The translations under genes and the position numbers were made by a program. A stretch of DNA of 64,000 nucleotides from Paraspadella gotoi (Eukaryota; Chaetognatha). Position 1 is the first letter of the stretch. Every line of letters starts with the position of its first letter. Under the pieces are notes generated by a model. It ran no database searches and had not been told where the DNA came from. It saw nothing but the letters and a program-made list of their open reading frames with translations. Of this stretch, positions 1-24,601 are shown in pieces. Location: NCBI GenBank assembly GCA_051294375.1, contig CM119270.1, positions 3,378,784 through 3,442,783 of the forward strand, read 5' to 3'.

Positions 1-34
<34 letters not shown>

Positions 35-219
35 TCCCACTAGTTAATCAAGTCAGCATGAGTTATCCGCTTTTTTTAAAAAAAATTATATTGATACCAT
101 AAATAAGTTTTTTATCGTTCGGTTTTTTCTATTAAATTTTTCTCTCACTTTTTTTTACGCGTTATATACAATAATAATAATAATTGTTGATGTTTTTTTT
201 AACTTGTGTTATTTCTCAG

Positions 220-10690
<10,471 letters not shown>

Positions 10691-10788
10691 GGCAGCGCTT
10701 GAAAAAAAGGAGAAAGGAAAAAGATGTAAAAAAAAAAAGGAAAACAAATGATTCGCGGCGACGGTGGGGGGGGAGAGAGGAGAGAGAG

Positions 10789-10826
<38 letters not shown>

Positions 10827-11312
10827 AGAGAATGAGAGGAGTCGAAGGAGGAAAGAGGAAGAGACGAGGAATACGAAGATAACAAAGAAAACGACAACAA
10901 AAAAACTACGACGAAAAAACAAAACAAAAGATCGCAAAAGACTGAAAAAACAAAACAATGAGTGCGAAGGTGTTTCTTTTTTCTTTTCTTTTTTTTTCTT
11001 TTTTCTTTTTTTTTTTCTTTTTTTTTCTTTGGTCAGCTGGGAATTTCTTCTATCATTTTTACTCTTCGAATATTTTTGGAAAAAGAAATAGAAATTGTCG
11101 AACAAAATAATTGCGCAGTTTTCTGTTGCTAGCGATTAAATTGCGTTATCTTTCTCTCTCCCTCTGAAAACGACTCGACGTCTCTCTCTCTCTCTTTTTC
11201 CTCGTCTCTCTAAATTTGAAAAAGAAACGAAGAATAAAATAAAAATAAAAATAGAAACAAAAATACTATTTTCTCGAGATCAAAGAGATTTTATTTCCAT
11301 CTCCTCTCTCTC

Positions 11313-11349
<37 letters not shown>

Positions 11350-13015
11350 CTCTTCTCTTGCTCTCTCTGCCCGCCATTCAACACCCCGCGACCAGACGCC
11401 AACCCCCTTTGTCCACGCCCCTCCATCTTCCACCCCCCTCAAATTCCGCGACCGGCGAAGCAAAAACGGATTCGATTTAAATTCGCTTCCTAATAACGAG
11501 ATTTTANNNNNNNNNNNNNNNNNNNNNNNNNAGAGAGAGAGAGAGAGAGAGAGATTAAGAGCGTTCTTATTTATTTCCCACTCATATGTATGAATTTCTG
11601 GCTGGAGTCCAATTTTTTTCGATTTTCAAATAAACAAATTCAGGTTTGATTTGACTTTCGAATCATCAAACGATAAGAATGGCAAAGAAAGGACAAAAAT
11701 GACACTAGGGCAAGAATGACAATGAGGACAAGAATGACACTGAGGACAAAGATAGCGCCAAGGACAAGGATGACTCCGAGGACAATGATGATTCCAGGAA
11801 GAATGCCAGTGGATTGAAATGCCGCACGTAAAAATGTGACTTTGATTTATTGCTCTCATTTTCTAATCTTTACCCATTATCACGTAATCATAAAATTGTA
11901 TAATAATTATCTAATTTGCTAATGACGAAATCCGCGTTGCGCAATAATCGCCGCAACTTTTTTGGTTTAATAATAAATGTTGTTTTTTTTTCAAGCTTCG
12001 TTTCGAGAAACTATCCGAATTTTGAAATCATATCGTAAGAGTGTGAGATTGTCAGAAAGAGAGTGAGAGCGAGCAATAAGTAGCAAGATGGCGATCCCCC
12101 TTCACCGTCGGGTGTCGGAACTTGACGTAAAATCGAGAAGAAACTACTTTTTCTCGCCACCAGAGGCTTCCCAGCGCGAAAAGCCAAAAGACGCCATAAA
12201 AAGGTTAAAAAAAAAAGACAAAANNNNNNNNNNNNNNNNNNNNNNNNNNNNNNNNNNNNNNNNNNNNNNNNNNNNNNNNNNNNNNNNNNNNNNNNNNNNN
12301 NNNNNNNNNNNNNNNNNNNNNNNNNNNNNNNNNNNNNNNNNNNNNNNNNNNNNNNNNNNNNNNNNNNNNNNNNNNNNNNNNNNNNNNNNNNNNNNNNNNN
12401 NNNNNNNNNNNNNNNNNNNNNNNNNNNNNNNNNNNNNNNNNNNNNNNNNNNNNNNNNNNNNNNNNNNNNNNNNNNNNNNNNNNNNNNNNNNNNNNNNNNN
12501 NNNNNNNNNNTTCTCTTCTCTTCTCTTCTCTTCTCTTCTCTTCTCTTTCACGAGTTCAATTTTCTTTTTTTCCTCTCCTTGTCTACCTTATCTTTCTTGT
12601 CTCCAAGTCTCAATTCATTTGCTTCAACTGATCCACTTCGAGCCTTCATCCATCTTTCTCTCTTCTCCTTTCATTTTCTCTTTTTTCATTACTTCTTCCT
12701 TTGTTCTCTTTTTTCTTTCTTTCTCTTCCTCACCAAAAAAAAACCCCTGTTTCTCACCGGATCGATTTCTGAGAAAAGAGAATCAATTTCTAAGAAATAA
12801 GAATCCGATTCGAAATGAAATGCTTGCCATCGAGAGTAGACAACATCAACGATCGGTCGGTCGGTCGGCCTCGTGAATACGAAATGACCTTTAAACTCGG
12901 CGGTCGACATAGAAGCGGAACAATTCCCTGGCACCGCGCTCTATCTGTCTATCCGTCAAGTAAAATCCGTCCGTCCGTCCGTCCGTCCGTCCGTCCGTCC
13001 GTTTCAATCCCTCAC
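10691..13015. other. Region after B56 exon 8, to the orientation break
   Basis: Purine-rich coding-like tail, (AG)n at 10775-10831, a T-rich tract at 10976-11031 and (CT)n at 11303-11373. Gaps at 11507-11531 and 12224-12510, with (TTCTC)n at 12511-12546 next to the second. AAGAATGACACTGAGGAC-type units at 11690-11790. No gene was recognised. An orientation switch must lie between the end of exon 8 and exon 3 at 13016. Confidence 0.6.
12815..13015. repeat. Simple repeats just left of B56 exon 3
   Basis: A short (GGTC)n at 12855-12868 and (CCGT)n at 12967-13001 lie directly downstream of the exon 3 donor, near the orientation break of the gene. Confidence 0.7.
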
Positions 13016-13349
13016 CTGCAGATGAGGCCAGGACGCCTCCAGTGTTGGATCATCCTCTTCCGGGTCGAAGTCTGGGTTGTCGGATGGCGGCAAAGTGCGA
13101 AATATGTTGCAGGCGATCTGTAGCAAAAAAAGAACAATGTTTGTAGGAAAAAAAGAACAATGTTTGTAGTTAGAAGAATATACGGTTATTATTTCCCCAA
13201 AAATAGAATGCTGAGGTCCATACAAGCGATTGTTTCAAATATCCAAAACAAAAACTATCAATCAATTATCTTCAATCACAATGAAGCTCTTCCATAGAAC
13301 CTAAACTGTCAGTCAGTCAGTCAGACAGGCAACCAATTCCAAACTCAGA

Positions 13350-13389
<40 letters not shown>

Positions 13390-16300
13390 GTCATCAACTC
13401 AACAAACGACGTCATTTTCAAAAAAAAAAGTCACAACGAAATCAATTCGCCCGTGAATCTCTCACGCTTTATAAAACTGTGACGACGACGAAGCGAAAAT
13501 ATCACAAAAATTTGTCAAATATGTCAAACGATCCGACAGTTCGGGGGCGGCGGGGGGGGGGTGTGGAGGAAACTGCGATGGCGGCGACGACGACGACGAC
13601 GACGAGGGCATCGACTCCGCATCAAAACCAAATCCGATTCTCAATCAGACGAATCGGTTTTGGAAGAAAAGTTAATTTTAGAATGAAATTACATTCTCTA
13701 ACGTTTTGCAACCAGAATCACATAATCCCTCCGTATTCAAAGCCCATCTCGCCATTTCCAGTGCCACTCCCGTTCTACCATCTTGCTATTTCCAGTGCNN
13801 NNNNNNNNNNNNNNNNNNNNNNNNNNNNNNNNNNNNNNNNNNNNNNNNNNNNNNNNNNNNNNNNNNNNNNNNNNNNNNNNNNNNNNNNNNNNNNNNNNNN
13901 NNNNNNNNNNNNNNNNNNNNNNNNNNNNNNNNNNNNNNNNNNNNNNNNNNNNNNNNNNNNNNNNNNNNNNNNNNNNNNNNNNNNNNNNNNNNNNNNNNNN
14001 NNNNNNNNNNNNNNNNNNNNNNNNNNNNNNNNNNCCGTTTCCAGTGCCACTCCCTTTCTACCATCTCACCATCTCCAACCATCCCAATATTCCACTTCTC
14101 TTCTCTTCTGTCCTACCCAGCTTACTGTATGTTCACACCCGCCCATAAGGATGTGACCCGGTGGCTCATTGAGTAATACCATCAGCTCGTGACCATTAGG
14201 TACCGGGATCGTTCCCAAATGGTACCTACACCGCGGGAAGCATGAGCACCGCCGTAAACCGGCTTGAGGGCGTGGTTCCAAGCCCAGGATCATTGCTGCT
14301 AGAGGGGGCACAGAAGATTCGGATGGTAGTCTTCAGCCTACCTAGCGCCTTATCCACATTACCTCTACCATCACGCCATCTTCAACCTCTCTACATTTTT
14401 ACCAACTAACCATCATTCTAACTTCAACTTCTCTCCCTTTTTACCTTCTAACCATCACGCCATCTTCAACTTCTCTCCCTTTTTACCATCTAACCATCTT
14501 GCCACCTCCACCCGATCCCCCCTCCACCATCTCGCCACCTCCAAAACCCCCCTTCCCTTATTCTCCCTTCCTCTCACCATCTTGACGATCTCCGGATAGG
14601 CGGGCTCGGTGAGCACCCCTCTCCCAGCGGTGATGTAGTCGACGAGCTCGTTGAGCGTGGCCCGCTTGATCTCCTTGCTCTTCAGGTCGGACACGGGGTC
14701 CATGAAGTCGAACACGGTGCAACATTGCTGCAGCTTCTGAATGAACAGCCCCTGCTGCTCGTTGGGGGCGGTGTCTGCGGGAACGGGGGAGGGGGGTAAA
14801 GAATAAATGTAATTGGAAATAAGTATATATATTATATAAGTATATACTATATTTATATTATATATATATTATTATATATCGCCAACGCGATAATGTCGAA
14901 AATCGATGCGAAGAATTTCGACATGGACATGATAAAATTAATTAATTAATATTAATAAAACACGCCCTAAATCATATCCGTTATCGGTTGAACATTTGAA
15001 AAAAAAGTATAAGTAACAACCCACAGGGATTAAAACTCCATCGATAAAAAAAAAAATAAAAACAAAATCAAAAAATAATCTTTTAACATATTTTATAATT
15101 TTTTAAACACTTCGATATCCAAATATATTTTTTTATCACTTGAGAATTCAAAGGGGAGAATTAAATTTTAAGTGGGTAGATTCATTCGTTCGTTCGTTCG
15201 TTCGTTCGTTCGTTCGTTCGTTCGTTCGTTAGTTTATTTGTACCTTTGATCATTCTGTATTTTAACTGTTCTATTTGTATTTCGTTCAATACGTGCTAAT
15301 ATTTACAAAGAATATTAACATTAGTGAAGAACGGAAGCTTGAACTCTTGTTTTACATCAAATAAATTCTCCGTGTTTAACTGTTTACCTTTGAAATAAAC
15401 GTAATCTTGCGTGTTTTCGTTGGGCAAACGAATCACCATGGCGACATCGAAAAGCGGATTTTCCGGTTTTGCTACTTTCTTTACACTTTATATTTGTATA
15501 TATTTGTATATATTTGTATTCGTAAAAAACCTCGCATCGTTTAATCGTTTAAAATCGACTTAAAATTTATTGACGAAATCGCGACCACAAATGGAATGAA
15601 GCCGAAGAGAATAAGCGTCGTTTCATTTATTTTTAAACCCGGAATTTAATTTTACTAAATTACGTAAAAAAAACAAAAAAACGTGGAATTAATTTCTGTA
15701 GGAGGATTTTTGGTTTCTCATTTTTTGAGTTTTTTTTTCGAGTTTCACCATCACAAATTCAGTTTTCATCTTCACGATTTTTCAGTCTCGCGTAAGTTTA
15801 ACTTTTGTTTTTGAACGAGTGCGTGATTAATTTAAAAAAAAAATGAAATTTCGCCGTACGTTTTTTTTTTTCGGCCAAGGACGAAACAGGCGCGACGAAC
15901 GTTCGTGTCAGGCGTCGCGAACAGGCGCGTGCGTCCGTCGTCAGGCGCGCGTCAATTCAACGCCACGCGCTTTCTAGTCAATGTCGACCCGGACGGGCGA
16001 CGCGACGTCATCGGCGAAGCGAAGACAGAGAGCGAGACGATTGTAACGAAGTCGGAAGTCGACGGTGGTAATCATTTCAGACGAAAACAACGACGACGAC
16101 GACGACGAAAATTAANNNNNNNNNNNNNNNNNNNNNNNNNNNNNNNNNNNNNNNNNNNNNNNNNNNNNNNNNNNNNNNNNNNNNNNNNNNNNNNNNNNNN
16201 NNNNNNNNNNNNNNNNNNNNNNNNNNNNNNNNNNNNNNNNNNNNNNNNNNNNNNNNNNNNNNNNNNNNNNNNNNNNNNNNNNNNNNNNNNNNNNNNNNNN

Positions 16301-17264
16301 NNNNNNNNNNNNNNNNNNNNNNNNNNNNNNNNNNNNNNNNNNNNNNNNNNNNNNNNNNNNNNNNNNNNNNNNNGGGCCTTAGATATGAGCTCCCGGTGAA
16401 CTTGGGGCTACGTGCATCTTTTAACGCGTAACAGTTCTGAAATCCAGAAATATCGTAATCCTCTTCGTCGTCATCATCGTCGTCATCATCGTCGTCGTCT
16501 TTATCATCGTCGTCGTCTTTATCATCGCGCGTGAGATGAGCTAAGCAGACCGCGCGGTCTTCTATCATCGGGGTCATCGTCGGCGACTTCGTTGTCGTCA
16601 TCGTTGTCGTTGTCATCATCTTCACGGTCGCTTTCGGGGTCGTTGTTGTCGTCGTCGTCGTCATCATCGTTGACTGGTTCAGGTCCTCGTCATCGAGGTC
16701 AGCGTTATCGTCGTCGTTGTCATCGTTGTCGTCGTCGTTGTCGTCGTCTTCGTTGTTAAAGTTGTTGTTCTCATCGTCGTCGTCGTCATCGTCGTCGTCG
16801 TTTCCGTGGCTCTAGATTTGGATAGTCGCGTCTCACAACTGATAAAGAAAACTTCCGTGTTCGACGACATTAAGATTAGAAGAGGAGGAAGAGGAGAAAG
16901 AAGAGGAAGAGGNNNNNNNNNNNNNNNNNNNNNNNNNNNNNNNNNNNNNNNNNNNNNNNNNNNNNNNNNNNNNNNNNNNNNNNNNNNNNNNNNNNNNNNN
17001 NNNNNNNNNNNNNNNNNNNNNNNNNNNNNNNNNNNNNNNNNNNNNNNNNNNNNNNNNNNNNNNNNNNNNNNNNNNNNNNNNNNNNNNNNNNNNNNNNNNN
17101 NNNNNNNNNNNNNNNNNNNNNNNNNNNNNNNNNNNNNNNNNNNNNNNNNNNNNNNNNNNNNNNNNNNNNNNNNNNNNNNNNNNNNNNNNNNNNNNNNNNN
17201 NNNNNNNNNNNNNNNNNNNNNNNNNNNNNNNNNNNNNNNNNNNNNNNNNNNNNNNNNNNNNNNN

Positions 17265-17300
<36 letters not shown>

Positions 17301-18275
17301 TTCACGACCTCGTTTTTAGTAGGAAGCGAAAAAACTCACTCAGGCCCAACTCTGTGACAAATGTGAACGGAATNNNNNNNNNNACCCGATAGTAATTGTT
17401 TATTATTTTTAGTTTTAAATTTTCGGCGAGAATTAGTCACAATTAAAATTAAATTGAACAAGATTGAAAACGATTCGAAGAAAATAGACAAAAGGAAAAA
17501 AAACCAAGACAATTGAGCAAATTAATGTGTGAACGAGAATAAAAAAGCTAAAAATGAAAAAAAATAATTTAGGAATCGAATCTAAAGCTTCAAAACAAGA
17601 AATGAAGTTTAATTAATTTAAAGCGACCATGACTGTCACAAAAAAGTTCAGTCGGTATGGAATTAACTGTAAACCTCATGAAATTAGTAATTAATAAATT
17701 ATAATTTGACAATTTGAACGAACAAAAATTAGGTTTAACCTATAAAACAAAAAAACTACGAACAAAGGTTTTGACTTTTGACAAAGAAAATACTGACAGG
17801 AAGATGACAAAATAAATCTGGAAAGAACTATGACAATCGGAATAATAATCTGACGAAAAATGACAAAGGAATGATCTGACATTAAGATGACATGAGAAAT
17901 AATTTGATTACAAAAGGAACAACAAAAAAATAAAAGAGAAAAGTTGACGTTTGAAAATGAGAACGAGTTTCCCATTGTTTTATAGTGGCACGCCTCCAAA
18001 AACATCTAGTTCAGACGAGAGGAGTACCATCTAATCTCGGATAAAATCATTCGTCTGAGTCAGCAACGTCGCCTCTCATAGCCCTCTACACATACCCACC
18101 TTAATTTATTCTTAATTGTGACCCTACTGAGGGGCAATCGATACATTTTAGCGTGAGGGAGGGGTCGATATTAGAGTTGTATTCCACATTTCTATCTCTT
18201 CCAAGATTATATAGAATAAAAGACAAAATATGCACTTTTTGAGAACAGGATGACCGATCCGATAAAAATAATCAC

Positions 18276-18330
<55 letters not shown>

Positions 18331-18683
18331 AAAAAAAAAAAAAAAAAAATGATATCTTCAACACAACACTACCGCGCGCGGATGGAACCATCTGAGAGTC
18401 GTCTCTGGCGCTTCAATTATATCCTGAGCAATAGAACAGCAGGCCTCGGGGACAAGATCAGTCGCTACATGTTCGTCAATGGTCACCTTCTCCTCGCTCT
18501 CGTATCTCTCGTCTCTCTCAATCGTCTCTCTCATATCTTCTCTTCTCTCTCTTACGAAGAAAAGAAAAAAGACAGGGATCGATCAAAATTTTTCGGAAAA
18601 AAAAAAAAATCGCGGAGAACTGAAGGGAAGCTGACGAAAATATTAAAGATGCGAGATCTCGTAGTAAATCGAAAGAGAAGAGA

Positions 18684-18715
<32 letters not shown>

Positions 18716-21700
18716 TGTATAATAGACTGGCAAACGATGCGGCGCCGCTGCGATAGGCACGGGCGTGGTGGCGGACCGCTAGTGTCGGGACGGCTGATAT
18801 AAGGCGGACCAAGACGGGCGCTAAAGATTACGGAGTCACCTTAGAGATTAGAGACGCGTGCCGAGAGAAGAACACAAGCTGCTGAACGAGATTTGGAATT
18901 ATTTATTATCTTTTCTTTAATTTACTGCGAAATAATGTTCATAGACTAATGGGAAAGCCTAAGAATGTACTACTTTCTAACTACTATGCCTGTTCAGCTT
19001 TTTCTAAGCTGGTGTTTGTACATATAATGGCTAAGTTAGAACTCTGTTGAACGTAGTAATGGTTTGCGGCTGATTTAAGACGAGCAGTTCATGGAGAGTT
19101 ACGTCAAGGAAGTTGTAATCAAGCTACTGTCGCGACATGGATCACTTTGGTATTATCTCGGTCTGCGGTGTGACCATGTATCTTAGAATCGCTCTATATG
19201 ATGTACGACCATTGGTAAGATGTTACAGTAGGATTGTATTTCTACTTCACGGAGAATGTGCTTGTAGTTATTTGGGAGACTCGAATTGGATCAGAGAATG
19301 GATCGAGGAGCGTTCCACAATGGCACGATCATATTGACAATTACCGCAAGGGTCCAGCGACAGATAGGATATACTCCATAACAATCACGCCATCAAGTCA
19401 GATTATGTGTTGTTGGCGGTATTTGTTAAAGATCATAACGTCGCAATTTGTCATATGGAAGGGTCTGAAAGGTGTACTAATTTAAGTCTTTATAAAAAGA
19501 AAGAAATCCTGTACTGAAACTACCACTTGCGCTGGCCTAGTTGTATTGTATTAGACATGATCTTTTGTCTTCTAGATTGAGACGGGTAGCGAAGAAAGAT
19601 TACATGGATTTTGATGCTGTAAGTCAGAAAATAGGTGAGAAAAAACATGATAGATATAAGAATAATAGAACCATTACTTAAGTTAGATATTTAATACATC
19701 TGGTCGGTGATTGGCGCCCTTGGTTGGAGCGGCGCCACATTTCTGCGCAGGTGAGCTAACTAACTCCCCACAGCACGAGAGTTGAAGCGGCGTCAAGAGC
19801 TGAAGCGGCGTCAGAGCTGAAGCGCGTCAAGAGCTGAAGCGGCGTCAAAGCTGGAAGCGGCCTTAAGCTGAAGCGCCATCAAGAGCTGAAGCGGCGTCAA
19901 GAGCCAGCGGCATCAAAGCCGAAGCGGCACCAAGAAGCTGAAGTTTACTAATCGTTTTTATACTGGGATTTAGATTCATTCAGTTTATTTTCAGGCTGGT
20001 ACGTAATATCACTCGCCGAGATAGAAAACGGAGAAATTGTGTACCGGTCGTCACTCACACAGTCATCAAATAAAACGAATTATCACTGCGTCTCTCATTT
20101 GTTTATTGCCTGCTGAGATTGTTATTAATTATTGCGCTAAATCATTGTCTTGAGCCCTAATATTCCGTGAGAACGAAAATGGAATTGATTTGAAGCTATG
20201 TAGCCCGCCAAAATACAAAACATTGGAAAAGTTTTATTGCGTTATTTTTCTAACGCTGAATAATTTAAATGAATTAAGAGTGAAGCGTTTTTAGCTTGCC
20301 TTGCGCTTCCGTGTTGAGGATTTTTCCGGAGATTTGCCTTTTGGTCCACCATCCGTGGCTTGGACCAATTTCTCACGCCCCGTCATGAGCCCGATCCAAG
20401 ACGGCCAACCATTGCCCAATGGAAATAATTATTATTAATGGTTTCAAAATTATTGCTGGAGATCTGAATTTTTATGTTGTGACTCTCAATAACAGATAAA
20501 TATGAGTTTGTCTGTACGAATGAAATAAAAACCCTCTGACACAAGGAACAAAATGACGATTTGCTTGGATTGAGACGTTTCGGCGCTGATTGAAAATAAA
20601 AAACTTTGTCACACTTTAGAAGAATTAAAGTGATGAGTGGTTGTCTTTTATGATCATTATGAAAGATTAATATGTTTACAAGTCGTCATGGCCAGTGGTA
20701 GCGCCATGTTTGTTTTTATACATTTCACGAAGGAGAGTGGAGGTAACGGATTTAAAATTAATTGGGGAAAGGGTCCATCCCAAAGTCACGTGTTCGGTCA
20801 TGGCAAGGGAGAGCGCCAAGTGTCATTATACCTTCACAAGTAGAGTTGGGAGTTTTTTTAACGGAATCTTTGATGTCCCGCTTCATCCCTAAAGTCACGT
20901 GTTTATCACGGCCGAGAGGATCGCCGTGTCAAGTTTGCCCTTCCGCTCAAGGAAAGGCAGCTGGAGGGGAGGAGAACCGACTCAGCCCAAAAGGGTGAGT
21001 TGGAGAAAAAAAAAAAAAAAAAAAAAAAAATTGTTGTGGAACGGAACGCACAACCAAGGTCAGTTGAAGATTTGGGGAAAAAGGTTCATCCCCAAAGTCA
21101 CGGTCAGAGAAGCGCCGTGTCAAGTCTTCAGCTCAAGGGAAGAAGCTGGAGGGAGAGGATGACCGACTCAGCCTAAGAAGTGAGTCGGAGTTGAAATCGT
21201 CGTGGAACGGAACGCACGGACAAAATGGGGCAGCCCAAAACAGGGGGACCGTTCAGCAAACAAAACAAAACAAAACAAAAAAATAAAATAATTAGAGAAA
21301 ATAAAACAAAAGATAAGCGTCTACTGTTCAAAGAAAAATTAACAGCGACGAAAGAGAAATTCAAAGAAAACGTCTTAGTTGAATTCCTGTAAATTGAGTG
21401 ATACAAAGTTTAGCACGGTTTGAGAGGCACTTGTAAATCTGAAAGAAAAAAGGGCACAAAACATTGTTTATCGAAGGAACAAGTCACAGGCAACTTATGT
21501 TCAGACTTGACAATTATAATGGTTTATTATTGTTTGGCGTCATGATGTATGTTATGATTATATCCAAAAGGCGAAGAACGGCGCGTTTTTTGGAAGTAAC
21601 CGGGCGTCGAATGGGAGCCGCGGAACAAGCTCCGGCCCTTTGGAGCAGTCGATGTCGAGCGAAGTGGCACTTGAGTGGAATTGTGTCTCATAATTATTAC

Positions 21701-22695
21701 TTGCAAAAAAACCGTTTAATTACAACTTGGCTTGAAACTGTTATTCTATAGTAGTTCCAAAAGTTGGAAATATACAGACATCGAGTTTCATAAAAAAACT
21801 CGTTGGATTAGTTTTCATTATATCACCAAACTGATGAAACCATGTTATTGCCTCCGAGCGAAAACGGTGAGGGAGGAGAAGTGAGTTTTCTCGGAGTCAG
21901 ACGACGAAGTCACGAGGTGCTGCAGACGACGACGTTACGAGGTGCTGCAGGCGACAAAGTTACGAGTGCTGCAGACGAAGACGTTATGAGTGCTGCAGAC
22001 GAAGACCGTTACGAGGGCTGCAGACGAAAGAACGTTTAGGAGGTGCTGCAGACAAAAGACCGTTACGAGGTGCTGCAGACGAAGACGTTACGAGGTGCTG
22101 CAGACGACGACGTTACGTTGTGCTGAGAGGCACGTTACAAGTGCTGCAGACAACGACGTTATTGAGTGCTGCAGATGGCGACGTTACAAGGTGTTGCAGA
22201 TTCCAGGATGAGATGCAGCAGATGGATCAGGATGCTGCAGAAGCACAAATGCAGACGTAGACGCAGATGCAGCGGGGATTGGGGTCAAGGAGTGCATGCC
22301 AGCGCTGACGCATCATGCCACTAATGAAAATTTGGGGCAAATTGTGGGCTGGTATAATAAGACGCCACGAATGGCGGCGCCGCTAAAGCATAGCACTTGG
22401 GCGTGGACGGACCTGTAGTGTCGGGACGCTGATTAAGGCAAACCGGCGCTAAGATTCGGCACTTAGAGATTAGAGACGCGTGCCGAGAAGACGGAGCTGA
22501 ACGAGATTTGAATTATTTTTCTTTTCTTAATTTATGCGAAATTATGTCACTTAGACTATGGGAAGCCTAAGATTACTACTTCTAACTACTACTCCTCCTT
22601 CTACTTGTGTACATAATGGCTAATATACTCTGTTGAACGTAGTAAAATGGTTGATCGCTGATAGGACGCACAGGAGAGTACCATTACTAAGTGAT

Positions 22696-22739
<44 letters not shown>

Positions 22740-22842
22740 AGCCCGGGATTCGGAAGGCCGGACCGTAACTGGGGCAACAGAACCTGGCTCAGTGGATTCC
22801 TCTAGAGTCATCGTGTGTGGAGGAAAAGAGAGAGAGAAGAAG

Positions 22843-22890
<48 letters not shown>

Positions 22891-24558
22891 GATGTTTTGA
22901 AATTTTAAATTCTCATTGACGTTGAATAAAGTCTTCGAAGATAAAGACGACGACGACGACGACGACGGGGAAAACAAGCAATAATCATCATGCGTAGGTA
23001 AAAGGGAAACATTGAAGAGAAACAACAACAACAACAACAATGAAGGTATAACAAAAGCCAAGAAAGTAAAGTTCATGAAGACGAAAGCTAAAATAGAAAA
23101 AAAATAGAAGAGAATTTAAACAGAAACAAATTTAAAACAAATTAAATGAATAACATCAGAGCGAGCATCAGCAGTAAATTAGTTGAAAATTTAGGAAAAC
23201 GATAATCATTTAATATAACAGCGATGCATAAACGGCTATGTTGTTTGCCTTCAAGAGCGCACTTTTCACTTATGACAGCTATAAAAGTAGGACCTCAAAA
23301 TAAATTGCACTAAAATTAAAATACTTTTTCCTCAAATGAAAGAAACAAAAACAAAATTTTAAATTGAATCTCAGCATCGAAACATAAAACAATGTCTTAG
23401 ATTGTAACCTATAGAAAGCGTAAAAACATCAATATTATTAAAAACTAGGATGTTATTCGCCTTTTGATAAGTTTTAAACCGAGGGAAAATCGTGGCAAAA
23501 CCGCCACAGCAACCAAAAATCTCAACCGAACCAAGGTTGCCACAACCACCGCACAGAGGCTCGAATTATAAGCACCACCCTGCAAAATTCCCTAACTCCT
23601 CATTCGCCCTGCCGATCAAGTATATACACAGAGGCTCGAATTATAAGCACCACCCTGCAAAATTCCCTAACTCCTCATTCGCCCTGCCGATCAAGTATAT
23701 GCACCGAGGTTGCCACAACCAGCGGGGTTGCCACAACCACCGAGGTTGCCACAATCACCGAGATTGCCACAACCCCCGGGGTTGCCACAACCACCGAGAT
23801 TGCCACAACCACCGAGGTTGCCACAACCCCCGTGGTTGCCGCAACCACCAGCGAGACAACAGCTTCGACGATGGATGAAAAACTCTCTCGTCAAAAATGC
23901 ATGAAAGTGAAAAAGAGCGAAAAATAACAAATGTATTAAAAAAAAAGTATGAATACGAAAACTAAACGAGTCATGGAAAGAAAAAAAAGAGATAAAAAAA
24001 ATTAAAGGGGGGGGGGAATCCAGAAGGTATTTTTTCCTCACTCTCTTTTTATGTAATAAAAGTAAATTTAAAAAAAAAGAAAATAAAAAAAAAATTATAA
24101 GAAAGAGAAGAAGCTCGACTTAGTTGGAGTAAAAAGAGAGATAAATTTGGGGAGAACCGAATACAGATGATGCTGATGATGATGATGNNNNNNNNNNNNN
24201 NNNNNNNNNNNNNNNNNNNNNNNNNNNNNNNNNNNNNNNNNNNNNNNNNNNNNNNNNNNNNNNNNNNNNNNNNNNNNNNNNNNNNNNNNNNNNNNNNNNN
24301 NNNNNNNNNNNNNNNNNNNNNNNNNNNNNNNNNNNNNNNNNNNNNNNNNNNNNNNNNNNNNNNNNNNNNNNNNNNNNNNNNNNNNNNNNNNNNNNNNNNN
24401 NNNNNNNNNNNNNNNNNNNNNNNNNNNNNNNNNNNNNNNNNNNNNNNNNNNNNNNNNAAAAAAAAGAAGAAAAAAAAGGGAATTTAAGAAGTGAATAATA
24501 AAACTAGAAAGTAAAGAAAAACAAGGAAAGAGTTAAGGTTTCATCTTCGTCGTCATTA

Positions 24559-24601
<43 letters not shown>

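Larger units (their letters stand above)
18716..22680. mobile_element. LTR-like repeat pair with 3.2-kb interior
   Basis: Direct repeats at 18716-19101 and 22350-22680 share TGTATAATAGAC / TGGTATAATAAGAC starts, GGCGCCGCT, the 20-mer TTAGAGATTAGAGACGCGTG and TCTGTTGAACGTAGTAA, and end GGAGAGTTA / GGAGAGTA. They differ mainly by small indels. The interior holds no gag or pol frame but carries three tandem arrays (19.79, 20.7-21.2 and 21.9-22.2 kb). It is consistent with a decayed or non-autonomous LTR element. No primer-binding site next to the left repeat was recognised. Confidence 0.5.

Noticed and set aside
16077-16820. Asp/Thr-rich open frames
   Set aside because: They come from GTC/ATC trinucleotide repeats and N runs.
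23492-23878. Cys-His repeat protein (RGCHNH repeats)
   Set aside because: It is the translation of the 70-bp duplication and 18-bp minisatellite; there is no splice or conservation evidence.
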